Shown: in pieces, positions 23,254 through 31,932 of the stretch | How positions within the stretch are numbered: the first letter of the stretch is position 1 | How the letters are laid out: each line of letters begins with the position of its first letter | Assembly: GCF_012516375.2 (NCBI RefSeq) | Contig: NZ_CP051204.2 | Coordinates: forward strand, 2,294,001 to 2,358,000 | Direction of reading: 5' to 3' | DNA: 64,000 bases | From: Chitinophaga oryzae | GTDB lineage: Bacteria > Bacteroidota > Bacteroidia > Chitinophagales > Chitinophagaceae | Translations under genes and position numbers: made by a program | Notes under the pieces: generated by a model | What the model was told of the DNA's origin: nothing | The model's database searches: none | What the model saw: only the letters and a program-made list of their open reading frames with translations

Positions 23254-23796
23254 ATGGAAGAACTGACACTGGGCGTGGGTTCAAGGGTACAACACGCACA
23301 TTTTGGGCCGGGCGTTATTGTAGGCGTTAAATATGCACAGTACCGGGTCACTTTTATGGACCATGGTATCAAAATGATCGACAAAACCGATCCGCTGTTT
23401 GAAGTACTGGTTGCGGAAAACCAGACGGCTGAAGTGGAAACGGCGTCGGATATGGAGACCTCTTTGCTGAAGATACTGCGTTTATGGGGCGGTATTACGG
23501 AGGTGGTACCGCTGGGCGATCGCTGGCGGAACGGCACTATGGTGCTGCAGCCGGGCGATTCCTCCCTGAAAGCGAAAGAGGTGCCTATCGAAACGTTTTT
23601 CCATAAGATCGTGATGCTGCGCGACCGGTTGCGGGTGCTGGAGCAGAATATCAACAGCCATAAGGTGCTGACAGACGAAGAGAAGATCAACCTGCAGCAG
23701 TACATCACCCGGATTTACGGATCGCTCACTACTTTCAATGTGTTGTTCCGGGATAAGGAACATTGGTTTACCGGCGAAAAGAGCGGTAACGACTAA
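23254..23796 (+). CDS. Protein with N-terminal Tudor-like (PcrA/UvrD C-terminal type) domain
   Basis: 180 residues, cytoplasmic. Residues about 5-50 (GVGSRVQHAHFGPGVIVGV) resemble the small SH3/Tudor-like module at the C-terminus of PcrA/UvrD helicases, which contacts RNA polymerase. The rest is helical (FFHKIVMLRDRLRVLEQNIN) and unrecognised. The ATG at 23254 is chosen over a TTG at 23212 that would translate part of a repeat. Its stop overlaps that of the convergent lipase gene by 4 bp. The function is unknown. Confidence 0.75.
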   Translation: MEELTLGVGSRVQHAHFGPGVIVGVKYAQYRVTFMDHGIKMIDKTDPLFEVLVAENQTAEVETASDMETSLLKILRLWGGITEVVPLGDRWRNGTMVLQPGDSSLKAKEVPIETFFHKIVMLRDRLRVLEQNINSHKVLTDEEKINLQQYITRIYGSLTTFNVLFRDKEHWFTGEKSGND

Positions 23797-24896
23797 TGTC
23801 CGCCGGCAGGGTAAATGTGATCGAGCGCCCATCGGTACGCGTCGATGGAGTGGTGCACGAAAATATTCTTACCGTCGAACGGAAATTTCTCATCATATCC
23901 TTTTACCGGGTATAGGATCACCGGCGTACCTGCCGGGGTATAATTGTGGCTGTCGACAAAAACGGGCCGGTTATACTCCGGCAGTACTTTTTTTACGCGG
24001 CCGTATATCATTTTACCCAATACCCGCTGAAAGCGGCGGCTGGCTTTCCTGGCGGGGCGGTTGAGCCGCCCGTACATATAGGACAGCGCTACCCTCGCCG
24101 GGAACTTCTGTTTGCGGAAAGCTTTTCTGATGTTGGCAAAAGGGTTGATGGTATTAAAGTCGGTGGGCGTTTGTATAGAGAAAGGCACTTCCGGCACCCA
24201 GTCCCGCCCGTTGACTACCCTGAGGCCCCAGCCGTCGCGGGTGATGTGATCATAGTCATAGGCATAGAACAGGTTGCCCGGTTTAGGCGCTGCGCTGCAA
24301 TAGGTTTTGAAGACGATGTCTTTCGGGAGGCCGTCGAGGTACTGCAGGTAGGAGCGCACCAGGAAAGCGATGGCGCCGCCCTGGCTATGGCCTGTTATGA
24401 TGAATTCGTGTATGCCTTCCTGATAGGCATGTTTGATTTGTTGCACGATGTCCGGCGCCATGGCGGCGAGGCCCAGCAGCCAGCCGGCGTGTACGAAAGC
24501 TTTGTCGTCTTCCGCCAGTTTATACGTGAAGGTAGTACTGTCATTCAGTTGGAGTGTTCCTTTGGCGCTGATCATACCGGCGTAGAAGTTTTCCATCCAC
24601 GAGGTGGCGGTGCCATTAGTACCTCTGATGGAGACGACGCCGAGGGCACGGCTGCGGTCGATCCAGAAGTCCCAGCGGTTTTTGAGGCCTACCTCCGGGG
24701 AGCGGTAAACGACGCGGAAGTTTTCCGGTGCTTTGGCATTGCTTTGTTCCAGAGACGTGTCCCGTTGCAGAGAGCTGAGATCGAGCAGTTCGTGGTATTC
24801 CCGGGGATCAAAATGTGGCGCCAGGTGTTGTGCGGAGAGGATCTTTCCTGAAAAAACTAAAAATAGATAACAAACCAGTGAAATGCGAAACATCAT
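23793..24896 (-). CDS. Secreted class 3 lipase-like alpha/beta hydrolase
   Basis: 367 residues beginning with a signal peptide (FRISLVCYLFLVFSGKILSA; ATG at 24896 or 24893). The nucleophile elbow is intact: EFIITGHSQGGAIAFLVRS (Ser near residue 172). It is followed by the expected Asp region (NGRDWVPEVPFS) and a late His (DSHNYTP or HHSIDAYRWALDH). The lipase_3 family includes triacylglycerol lipases and feruloyl esterases. The substrate is not clear. The protein is expected in the periplasm or outside the cell. Confidence 0.83.
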   Translation of the reverse strand: MMFRISLVCYLFLVFSGKILSAQHLAPHFDPREYHELLDLSSLQRDTSLEQSNAKAPENFRVVYRSPEVGLKNRWDFWIDRSRALGVVSIRGTNGTATSWMENFYAGMISAKGTLQLNDSTTFTYKLAEDDKAFVHAGWLLGLAAMAPDIVQQIKHAYQEGIHEFIITGHSQGGAIAFLVRSYLQYLDGLPKDIVFKTYCSAAPKPGNLFYAYDYDHITRDGWGLRVVNGRDWVPEVPFSIQTPTDFNTINPFANIRKAFRKQKFPARVALSYMYGRLNRPARKASRRFQRVLGKMIYGRVKKVLPEYNRPVFVDSHNYTPAGTPVILYPVKGYDEKFPFDGKNIFVHHSIDAYRWALDHIYPAGGH

Positions 24897-25031
24897 GAGA
24901 AATTACAAATTGCCAATTATGATTTACGAATAGAACAACAGCGTAATGAAAAATCTTTAGATGAAACTACAACAATTATGAGTATTATGTTGTTCTAAAA
25001 GCGTTTAACTTCCGGCCCTAAATCAAAAATT

Positions 25032-26438
25032 ATGTCCAAGAGAATAGAACACGATTTTTTGGGGGAGAAAGAGATACCGCAGGATGTCTATTATGGTATT
25101 CAGACACTTCGTGCGCTGGAGAATTTTCACATTACCGGTATTCCGCTGAAGGTGGAGCCGCTCTTTGTAAAGAGCCTGGGGTATGTGAAGAAAGCGGCGG
25201 CTATGGCCAACCGGGACCTGGGAGTGCTGGACAAAAATATTGCGGAATACATTATCAGGGCCAGTGACCGGGTAATCAACGGAGAGTTTGACAATCAGTT
25301 CCTGAGTGACCTGATACAGGGCGGCGCCGGTACTTCCGTGAATATGAATGCCAATGAAGTGATTGCCAATGTGGCCCTGGAGATGATGGGCAAACAGAAA
25401 GGGGAGTACGAATTCTGCCACCCCAACAACCATGTGAACTGCTCACAGTCCACCAACGATGCATATCCTACTGCTTTTCGTATAGCCCTGATCCTGAAGC
25501 TGACCGCCTACAAAGAAGAGCTGGGCAAGCTGGCAGATGCGTTTGATACCAAGGGGAAAGAGTTCCAGAACGTGCTGAAGATGGGGCGTACACAGCTGCA
25601 GGACGCGGTGCCCATGAGCCTTGGCGATGAGTTCCATGCCTTTGCCATCAACCTGAGAGAAGAGCTTTCCCGGGTAGACAGCAGCAGGCGGCTGATCGCG
25701 GAGATCAATATGGGAGCTACGGCTATCGGCACCCGTGTGAACGCGCCGGAGGGGTATGCAGAACTGGTGACCCAGTACCTGTGCGAGGTAACCGGGCTGG
25801 ACCTGAAGCTGGCAGAGAACCTGATAGAAGCGACCAACGACACCGGCGCTTATGTACAGCTTTCCGGGGTGCTCAAGCGTACAGCCGTGAAGGTGTCCAA
25901 AATATGCAACGACCTGCGTTTGTTGTCTTCCGGACCACGGGCAGGCCTCAACGAAATTAACCTGCCGCCGATGCAGCCGGGATCTTCCATCATGCCGGGC
26001 AAAGTTAATCCGGTGATACCGGAGGTGGTGAACCAGACGGCGTACTATGTGATCGGCGCCGATCTGACCGTGACCATGGCGGCGGAAGCCGGACAGCTGC
26101 AGCTGAATGTCATGGAGCCGGTGATCTCTTTCGCGCTGTTTACCGCCATTACCTATATGGGCAATGCCTGCCGTACGCTGCGCGAGAAGTGTATCCTGGG
26201 TATTACCGCCAATGCCGAACATACCAAACAGATGGTGATGAACAGCATCGGTATTGTGACCCAGCTGAATCCGATCCTTGGATATGAGCAGTCCGCCGGC
26301 ATCGCCCGCGAAGCGCTGGAAACCGGTAAGTCCGTGCACGATATCGCCGTGAAAGAGAAAAAACTGATTACGCAGGAAAAATGGGACGAGATCTTTACGT
26401 TTGACAATATGATCAGACCGCAGTTCATCAATCGCTAG
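25032..26438 (+). CDS. aspA: Aspartate ammonia-lyase
   Basis: 468 residues of the fumarase/aspartase superfamily. Reversibly deaminates L-aspartate to fumarate and ammonia. The superfamily signature loop GSSIMPGKVNPVIPE (catalytic Ser near residue 317) is present. The aspartase-type substrate regions are SVNMNANEVIANVALEMMG and HPNNHVNCSQSTNDAYPTAF. Fumarate hydratase is the alternative, but the overall sequence and the dcuB neighbour favour aspartase. First gene of a three-gene unit with dcuB and a porin. Confidence 0.95.
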   Translation: MSKRIEHDFLGEKEIPQDVYYGIQTLRALENFHITGIPLKVEPLFVKSLGYVKKAAAMANRDLGVLDKNIAEYIIRASDRVINGEFDNQFLSDLIQGGAGTSVNMNANEVIANVALEMMGKQKGEYEFCHPNNHVNCSQSTNDAYPTAFRIALILKLTAYKEELGKLADAFDTKGKEFQNVLKMGRTQLQDAVPMSLGDEFHAFAINLREELSRVDSSRRLIAEINMGATAIGTRVNAPEGYAELVTQYLCEVTGLDLKLAENLIEATNDTGAYVQLSGVLKRTAVKVSKICNDLRLLSSGPRAGLNEINLPPMQPGSSIMPGKVNPVIPEVVNQTAYYVIGADLTVTMAAEAGQLQLNVMEPVISFALFTAITYMGNACRTLREKCILGITANAEHTKQMVMNSIGIVTQLNPILGYEQSAGIAREALETGKSVHDIAVKEKKLITQEKWDEIFTFDNMIRPQFINR

Positions 26439-26469
26439 TAGTTTTTTAAAAATAACAGCTCCGCGAAAA

Positions 26470-26499
26470 GCCGGCGCCGCATGCAGGTGTGGCGCCGGC
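26470..26499 (+). terminator. GC-rich hairpin between aspA and dcuB
   Basis: A perfect 9-bp stem GCCGGCGCC / GGCGCCGGC with a 12-nt loop, 31 bp after the aspA stop. There is no T-run. It may reduce read-through or protect the aspA message inside the operon. Confidence 0.5.
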
Positions 26500-26645
26500 G
26501 ATGTAACCACGATAATCTTATAATCACAATAACCTTTATCATCTTGTAGCCGTTTGCTGTTAGCACGCCGGAACAAAACAGGGACGGTTATAGGTTATAA
26601 ATTAATATCGGTTTTGATTATCTTCAGCAGCAGATATTCTTTTAT

Positions 26646-27986
26646 ATGATCTGGTTAGAGTTCGCAATATTACTCGCCGCTATCCTGGTGGGAGCCCGTA
26701 TGAAAGGCATTGGCCTTGGGGTAATGGGCATGGTGGCGCTGGCGGTTTATATCTTTATTTTCCGCATGCGGCCGGCCGACCCGCCGATAGACGTGATGCT
26801 GATCATCCTGGCGGTAGTGACTACCGCCGCCACTTTGCAGGCTGCCGGTGGGATGGATTACCTGGTGCGGCTGGCAGAAAAGATATTGCGGAGCAAACCT
26901 TCCCTGATCGTTTTACTGGGGCCCCTGGTCACTTATTTTTTTACCCTCTTTGCCGGGACCGCCCACATTACCTACTCGCTGCTGCCGATTATTGCGGAAG
27001 TATCTACCAAGAAAAAAATAAGACCGGAGCGTGCGCTGAGTATTTCCGTTATCTCTTCGCACCTGGCGATTACTGCCAGTCCTATCTCTGCGGCCACCGC
27101 CGCGCTGCTGACCATTCTCAGCGGGAAAATTGAACTGCTCGATATCCTGCGGGTATGTATTCCGGCCACCATCATCGGCACGCTGGCAGGTGTAGTGGTA
27201 TGCTGGAAAAAAGGGAAGGACCTGGCAAAAGATCCGGTGTTCCTGGAAAAAATGAAAGACCCCGACTTCGCCGCCAGCATGGAGGCGGACGTCCAGGAAA
27301 GCAAAGCCCCGCTGCCGCCGGGCGCCAAAGCTTCGGTACTGATATTTGGCCTGGCCGTACTGCTGATCGTGCTGGTAGGCGCCTTCCCCAATCTGCTGCC
27401 TTCCTTCGGTGAGGGGAAAAGCAATATGGCGGTAGACGCCACCGGGCATATCAAAATGGCTGCGGTCATTGAACTGGTGATGCTGGCCGCTGCTGCCGCC
27501 ATTATGCTGTTTTGCCGTACTACGGCTGCCGCGGTGGCTAAAGCGAGCCTTTTTAACTCCGGTGCCCAGGCGGTCGTATCTATCTTCGGGGTGGTGTGGA
27601 TGAGCGCCACCTTCATGCAAACCAATACGGGAATTATTGAAAGCACTTTGGGCAACATGGTCAGAGCGGCCCCCTGGACGTTCGCCATCGCCCTGTTCAT
27701 ACTGAGCGCTTTACTTTTCAGCCAGGCTGCCACTACCAAAGCCCTCATGCCGCTGGGCCTGTCCCTCGGCATCCTGCCGGCTCACCTGGTGGCCATGTTC
27801 CCTGCCGTAAACGGGGATTTTTTCCTGCCAGGTTATCCGACGCTGCTGGCGGCCATTAACTTTGACCGCACCGGCAGCACCCAAATCGGGAAATACCTGG
27901 TCAACCATAGCTTTATGATTCCGGGGATTGTCAGTGTAGCCGTATCCGTTGCCGCCGGGTTCTTTCTGGCAGGCATCCTTCTATAG
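26646..27986 (+). CDS. dcuB: Anaerobic C4-dicarboxylate transporter DcuB-type
   Basis: 446 residues, the same length as E. coli DcuB, with about 11-12 transmembrane segments. Recognisable family blocks are MRPADPPIDVMLIILAVVTT, FAGTAHITYSLLPIIAEVST, SSHLAITASPISAATAALL and INFDRTGSTQIGKYLVNHSF. Dcu carriers exchange aspartate, fumarate, malate and succinate across the inner membrane. Placed after aspA it should import aspartate (or fumarate) in exchange for succinate or fumarate. The 207-bp gap to aspA carries a hairpin, so expression may be differential. Confidence 0.93.
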   Translation: MIWLEFAILLAAILVGARMKGIGLGVMGMVALAVYIFIFRMRPADPPIDVMLIILAVVTTAATLQAAGGMDYLVRLAEKILRSKPSLIVLLGPLVTYFFTLFAGTAHITYSLLPIIAEVSTKKKIRPERALSISVISSHLAITASPISAATAALLTILSGKIELLDILRVCIPATIIGTLAGVVVCWKKGKDLAKDPVFLEKMKDPDFAASMEADVQESKAPLPPGAKASVLIFGLAVLLIVLVGAFPNLLPSFGEGKSNMAVDATGHIKMAAVIELVMLAAAAAIMLFCRTTAAAVAKASLFNSGAQAVVSIFGVVWMSATFMQTNTGIIESTLGNMVRAAPWTFAIALFILSALLFSQAATTKALMPLGLSLGILPAHLVAMFPAVNGDFFLPGYPTLLAAINFDRTGSTQIGKYLVNHSFMIPGIVSVAVSVAAGFFLAGILL

Positions 27987-28027
27987 ACGGACCTTATTTT
28001 TTTCTTTAACTCCCAAATTTAACCTTT

Positions 28028-29191
28028 ATGCATATCCGCAATTGGCTGGTAGCCTGCATGATGTTGTTTCCGCTTGCTGCAACAGCACAGCACCAGGAAT
28101 CGAAGAAAGATACGCTCTATAAGCCCCTCATTCCCATTAACAAGGTAGCGTTGCTCAATAACATAGACTTCATCGCCAATATGCGCTATGCCTTCCGGAA
28201 TGAGTTTGATAAAGGTACCTACACCGGCTCGCGCTTTGTCAATGAACAGTTCCGGCTGGAGATAAAAGGGAAAGTGCTCGATAAACTCTATTTCCGCTTC
28301 CGCGACCGCTACACCCGCGACCCCCAAACCCAGTCGGTAGATAATCTCAGCCGCTCCACCGATCTGGCCTATCTGCGTTTCGACCCCAACGAACACTGGA
28401 AAATATATGCAGGTAAACTCTGTGCCGATTGGGGCGGCGTGGAATTTGACGATAACCCCATACAGATCTACGAATACTCTGATATCATCGAAAACTCGGA
28501 CAACTTCCTGTCCGGCGCCGGTGTGGGATATCTGCCCAATAACAACCACGAATTCACTTTTCAGTTACTCAACAGCCGCACCAAAACCTTCAAAGAACTG
28601 TACGACTCCATCCCGGGCATCCACGAAAGCAAATTCCCTTTTGCCGCGGTGGTCAACTGGCGCGGGCATTTGTTCAACGGAAAAGTGGCTACCATCTGGT
28701 CCTACAGCATTTTCAAAGAAGCCACCCACCAGTACATGAATTACATCGCACTGGGTAACTCACTGATACTGCGCAATTTCAAACTGGACTATGATTTTAA
28801 GCTCAGTATGGAAAACCTGGACCGCAAGTTCATCGTCTCCAACTGGATACCTGATATGAAAGCCGTTCAGGGCGTAACCTACATGAGCCATTGGGTAAGG
28901 GCCGACGTACGGCTCAACAGGATCGTGCATCTCACCGCTACAGGGTTCGTGGATTTCGCCTATTGGAACGGCAACCCCGATCCCAACAGGGAAAAGAAAC
29001 TCCGCACGGCATGGGGATATGTGCCGGCCATTGAAGTATATCCATTTGATAAATACGACCTGAAAATTTTCCTGAACATGGTCGGCCGGGTGTACCGGTA
29101 TACCGACTACGCACAAACGAAATTCGGACTGGTGAACGATGATACTTACCGCGTGTCGATAGGGTTTATTACGCCGCTGCTGATTTTGTAA
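28028..29191 (+). CDS. Phosphate-selective-porin-like outer-membrane porin
   Basis: 387 residues with a signal peptide (MHIRNWLVACMMLFPLAATA) and then alternating beta-strands typical of a 16-strand porin (EQFRLEIKGKVLDKLYFRFR; YKPL- and RDRYTRD-type turns). It ends in hydrophobic residues (YRVSIGFITPLLIL), as barrels often do. It resembles the OprO/OprP-like group. Located 41 bp after dcuB, it probably provides outer-membrane entry for the C4-dicarboxylates or aspartate handled by this unit. Confidence 0.8.
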   Translation: MHIRNWLVACMMLFPLAATAQHQESKKDTLYKPLIPINKVALLNNIDFIANMRYAFRNEFDKGTYTGSRFVNEQFRLEIKGKVLDKLYFRFRDRYTRDPQTQSVDNLSRSTDLAYLRFDPNEHWKIYAGKLCADWGGVEFDDNPIQIYEYSDIIENSDNFLSGAGVGYLPNNNHEFTFQLLNSRTKTFKELYDSIPGIHESKFPFAAVVNWRGHLFNGKVATIWSYSIFKEATHQYMNYIALGNSLILRNFKLDYDFKLSMENLDRKFIVSNWIPDMKAVQGVTYMSHWVRADVRLNRIVHLTATGFVDFAYWNGNPDPNREKKLRTAWGYVPAIEVYPFDKYDLKIFLNMVGRVYRYTDYAQTKFGLVNDDTYRVSIGFITPLLIL

Positions 29192-29198
29192 GCATTTT

Positions 29199-29357
29199 CT
29201 CGCAAAGAACGCAGAGATATTTATATAGATTAAGAACGCAAAGGAGCGAAGACCGTATTTTACTGCCCACTTTTTCTCAAAGGTGGATGGTAAAATATGG
29301 TCTTCGCTCCTTTGCGTTCTTAATCAGACAATAAAAAACTTTGCGTGCTTTGCGTGA
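29199..29357. repeat. CGCAAAG/GCGAAGAC-family palindrome between convergent genes
   Basis: Inner arms 29229-29262 and 29291-29324 pair over 34 bp with one mismatch (core GCAAAGGAGCGAAGACC). The outer arms carry CTCGCAAAGAACGCAGAGA and CTTTGCGTGCTTTGCGTGA. The right outer arm directly touches the stop of the MG2/plug gene. The inner arm is nearly identical to that at 23064. Confidence 0.93.
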
Positions 29358-31802
29358 TTAAAACTCCTGTTCAAACTTACCCACCGTGCCTTCGTCAGTG
29401 ATACCCTGTACCACTACGCGGAAGCGTTTGGAGAAATCGTTGTTATAAAATTCCACTTTGGCGGTATGTGTCAGTGTATCTACCGGCACATTGGGGTTCC
29501 AGTACAGTGTCAGGCGTTTGTCGGGCAGGGCGTGCACTTCTTTTTTCACCGAGTAGTCCGGAGAATAGAAAGTTTTCACTATGGCATAACCTGCTTTTTT
29601 ATACAGCTGGAAGCCTTTGATAGACGGGTCGTTGGCAGGCGGGTTGTCGCCTCCTTTTTTGGTGTATACCGCGATAGCGCCGTTAGCGCCGCCGAAGCCA
29701 CCCATAAATGGAGGGCGGAACACCTTGATCAGGGCCACATCATTGATGCTGAGGGTGCTCAGCATGCTCACGTCGGTCTGCATTTCGTTGAGATACAGGC
29801 CGGGTTTGCCGCCGCGCCAGGAGAGCGCCGGGTTGCTGAGGTCACCGGTGATCTGCAGGCCCGCAACTTTAGACTGGAGATACTGGAAAATATTGTAGGC
29901 AGTAGGGTTCTCCTTGGTAAGATCGAAGGTATAACCATCGCCGCCGGAGAACATACCGGAAGTATATCTTTTTTCGGTGGTTTCCTCCGGTTTGATTTTT
30001 TTAGCGTTGACATTTACTTCCTGCAGGTATACCGTTTTGTTGTTGATAGCGCGGTTAACCTTGTTGCTTTCCGCGGCGGTGGCGAGGAACAGCTTCAGGG
30101 AGTTGTTGTCTATGGCCGGAGGAACGCGCAGGGGGTAAGGTATTTTCACCTGGGTGGCGCGATCAAAGAAGTGGATGTCGAACTTCACGTTGACATCTTT
30201 GCTCTTTTTGGCGTCGCTGCCCTGGTAGTAGATATAAGCCGTATCAGGGAACACCATGTTGGCGATGTTGAACTCCCCTTTCTCGTCGATAGGGGCGGAA
30301 GCGAACATGGAGGAGCTGTCAACCGGCAGTTTGATGATCATGTCCAGTTTGCCGCCTACGATAGGTCTGCCGTTAACGCCGGTGGTGACACCTTTGACGG
30401 TAACGCCCTGTTCGTAAGGGTGGCGTATTTCCGGGAATTCATTTTTAGCGATCTTCTCCCAGCTGAACCTGCGCCATCCGTTGGTCATCATCACGAGGTC
30501 GAGCGCCTGCAGGGTGGCGGGATTGGTATCCTTGAAATACCAGTTGGGATTATATACGAATCCTTTGATATCAGAAGTGAGGAGCAGCGTGGACACGATG
30601 TCGGCGGCGTTTTTATCTACAGGCACGGCGTCGGCATCGGTGACGGCTACGGAGATATTGGACTGCAGCGTATCGGGGAGGCGCAGTACGAAAGTGCTTT
30701 TCTTGCGCGGGTCACGGGCTACGTCAGACTCCAGCACGTCCATTTCCATGCGGTCGTTGCTGCGCACAAAAGAGAGCCTTTCTGCGAGAGGAACGCCGTT
30801 GCTGCCAAACAGGGTGATCTGGAGGATGCCGCTGGGCAGTTTGTCGGCCGGAATAAAGCCGCTGATACGGCCTTCGGATATATCGAGGAGCGCCTTGTAG
30901 ACGAGCTGCTGGCCCATCTGTGCGATAACCACCAGCTTATTCAGTGCGGTATCACCCATATTGGCGGGAACCGCCTGGTAGAAAATACGGGCGCCTTTGT
31001 TGAACACTTTCAGGGAAGCGCCGGTAGCCTGGGCAGCAGGCAGGGTGAAGGTTTTGCTTTGCCCTTTGGCGCTTTTCACCACGGCCTGGTAGGCGTCTGA
31101 GCCGGCGGCCGGGGTTACTTCGAAGGATCCCATACCGTCATGTATGGATTTGATGGCGGTATTTTTAGGATCTTTTATGGTGCCGGTCACCTCGATGGGG
31201 TAACCGTTGTTGTCGATCGCTTTGAATGCCACGGTGTTAGGCTGGCCTGCAATGAGGTTGCCCCCTTCCGGGAAAAACTGTACGGAGAAATCGGCCGCGG
31301 TAGTATCGGCCGTTGGGCCGCCTTTCTTCGCGGGATCGAAGATCTCGATGGTACGGGTATAGGTGAAGGCCGGGTCAAAATTGAGCATCCAGGCGGTGTA
31401 GGCCCTCAGCTGGTACACGCCGGGCTTCTGTGCTTCGGGAAGTTCGAAGTTACCCGGGGCGCCGGCGTTGAAAACGGCAAACAGTTTCTTTTGTACGATG
31501 TTGTTATTCTTGTCGAGCAGTTCTACGTACAGGTTGGTCGCCTGTGTGGAGGGGAGGCCCTGGAGGGTTACATAGCCTTTGAACCAGATGGTTTCGCCGG
31601 CAGCGTAGTAGTCTTTGTCCAGATGAAGAAATACTTTTTCCTGCGGGAAGCGGTTGTTGTATTGTTGTAAAGCCTGAACCAGGTGATCCGACCAGTCGGC
31701 AGGTGGCGGCATAATAGCCACGGCGCCCATAACTCCGGCCAGCAGGGTAGCGGGTATCATCCACTTCAGGTGGCGTCTCTTTTTGGTATTGTGCACTTGC
31801 AT
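29358..31802 (-). CDS. MG2-domain protein with C-terminal TonB-plug-like domain
   Basis: 814 residues. It has an N-terminal membrane anchor/signal (LKWMIPATLLAGVMGAVAIM), an alpha-2-macroglobulin MG2-like domain (about 55-150, KVFLHLDKDYYAAGETIWFK), further beta-sandwich domains, and near the C-terminus a TonB-receptor plug-like domain (ENPTAYNIFQYLQSKVAGLQ; FGGANGAIAVYTKKGG) without a barrel. This architecture is common and uncharacterised in Bacteroidota. It may bind proteins or polymers in the periplasm or at the surface. A TATATTTG box precedes it. Confidence 0.82.
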   Translation of the reverse strand: MQVHNTKKRRHLKWMIPATLLAGVMGAVAIMPPPADWSDHLVQALQQYNNRFPQEKVFLHLDKDYYAAGETIWFKGYVTLQGLPSTQATNLYVELLDKNNNIVQKKLFAVFNAGAPGNFELPEAQKPGVYQLRAYTAWMLNFDPAFTYTRTIEIFDPAKKGGPTADTTAADFSVQFFPEGGNLIAGQPNTVAFKAIDNNGYPIEVTGTIKDPKNTAIKSIHDGMGSFEVTPAAGSDAYQAVVKSAKGQSKTFTLPAAQATGASLKVFNKGARIFYQAVPANMGDTALNKLVVIAQMGQQLVYKALLDISEGRISGFIPADKLPSGILQITLFGSNGVPLAERLSFVRSNDRMEMDVLESDVARDPRKKSTFVLRLPDTLQSNISVAVTDADAVPVDKNAADIVSTLLLTSDIKGFVYNPNWYFKDTNPATLQALDLVMMTNGWRRFSWEKIAKNEFPEIRHPYEQGVTVKGVTTGVNGRPIVGGKLDMIIKLPVDSSSMFASAPIDEKGEFNIANMVFPDTAYIYYQGSDAKKSKDVNVKFDIHFFDRATQVKIPYPLRVPPAIDNNSLKLFLATAAESNKVNRAINNKTVYLQEVNVNAKKIKPEETTEKRYTSGMFSGGDGYTFDLTKENPTAYNIFQYLQSKVAGLQITGDLSNPALSWRGGKPGLYLNEMQTDVSMLSTLSINDVALIKVFRPPFMGGFGGANGAIAVYTKKGGDNPPANDPSIKGFQLYKKAGYAIVKTFYSPDYSVKKEVHALPDKRLTLYWNPNVPVDTLTHTAKVEFYNNDFSKRFRVVVQGITDEGTVGKFEQEF

Positions 31803-31843
31803 GAACTGTATTTTGAGCCGAAATAATGGATATAATAATAGGA

Positions 31844-31851
31844 CAAATATA
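31844..31851 (-). promoter_or_regulatory. Candidate -7 box for the MG2/plug gene
   Basis: TATATTTG on the minus strand, 41 nt before the start codon. No clear -33 TTG is visible. Confidence 0.5.
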
Positions 31852-31932
31852 AACTTACGAAAGAATAAACGGTAAGATTACGGCAGGTTTGTTATTATTG
31901 CGTCTTCAAGCGTTGGTTTTAACAAGATTTTA

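Noticed and set aside
25443..26576. A 377-codon minus-strand frame over aspA
   Set aside because: aspA on the other strand has all aspartase signatures; this frame is His/Arg-rich nonsense.
29466..31100. A 544-codon open frame opposite the MG2/plug gene
   Set aside because: Antisense shadow of a clear gene; composition is like other shadows and it has no domain.
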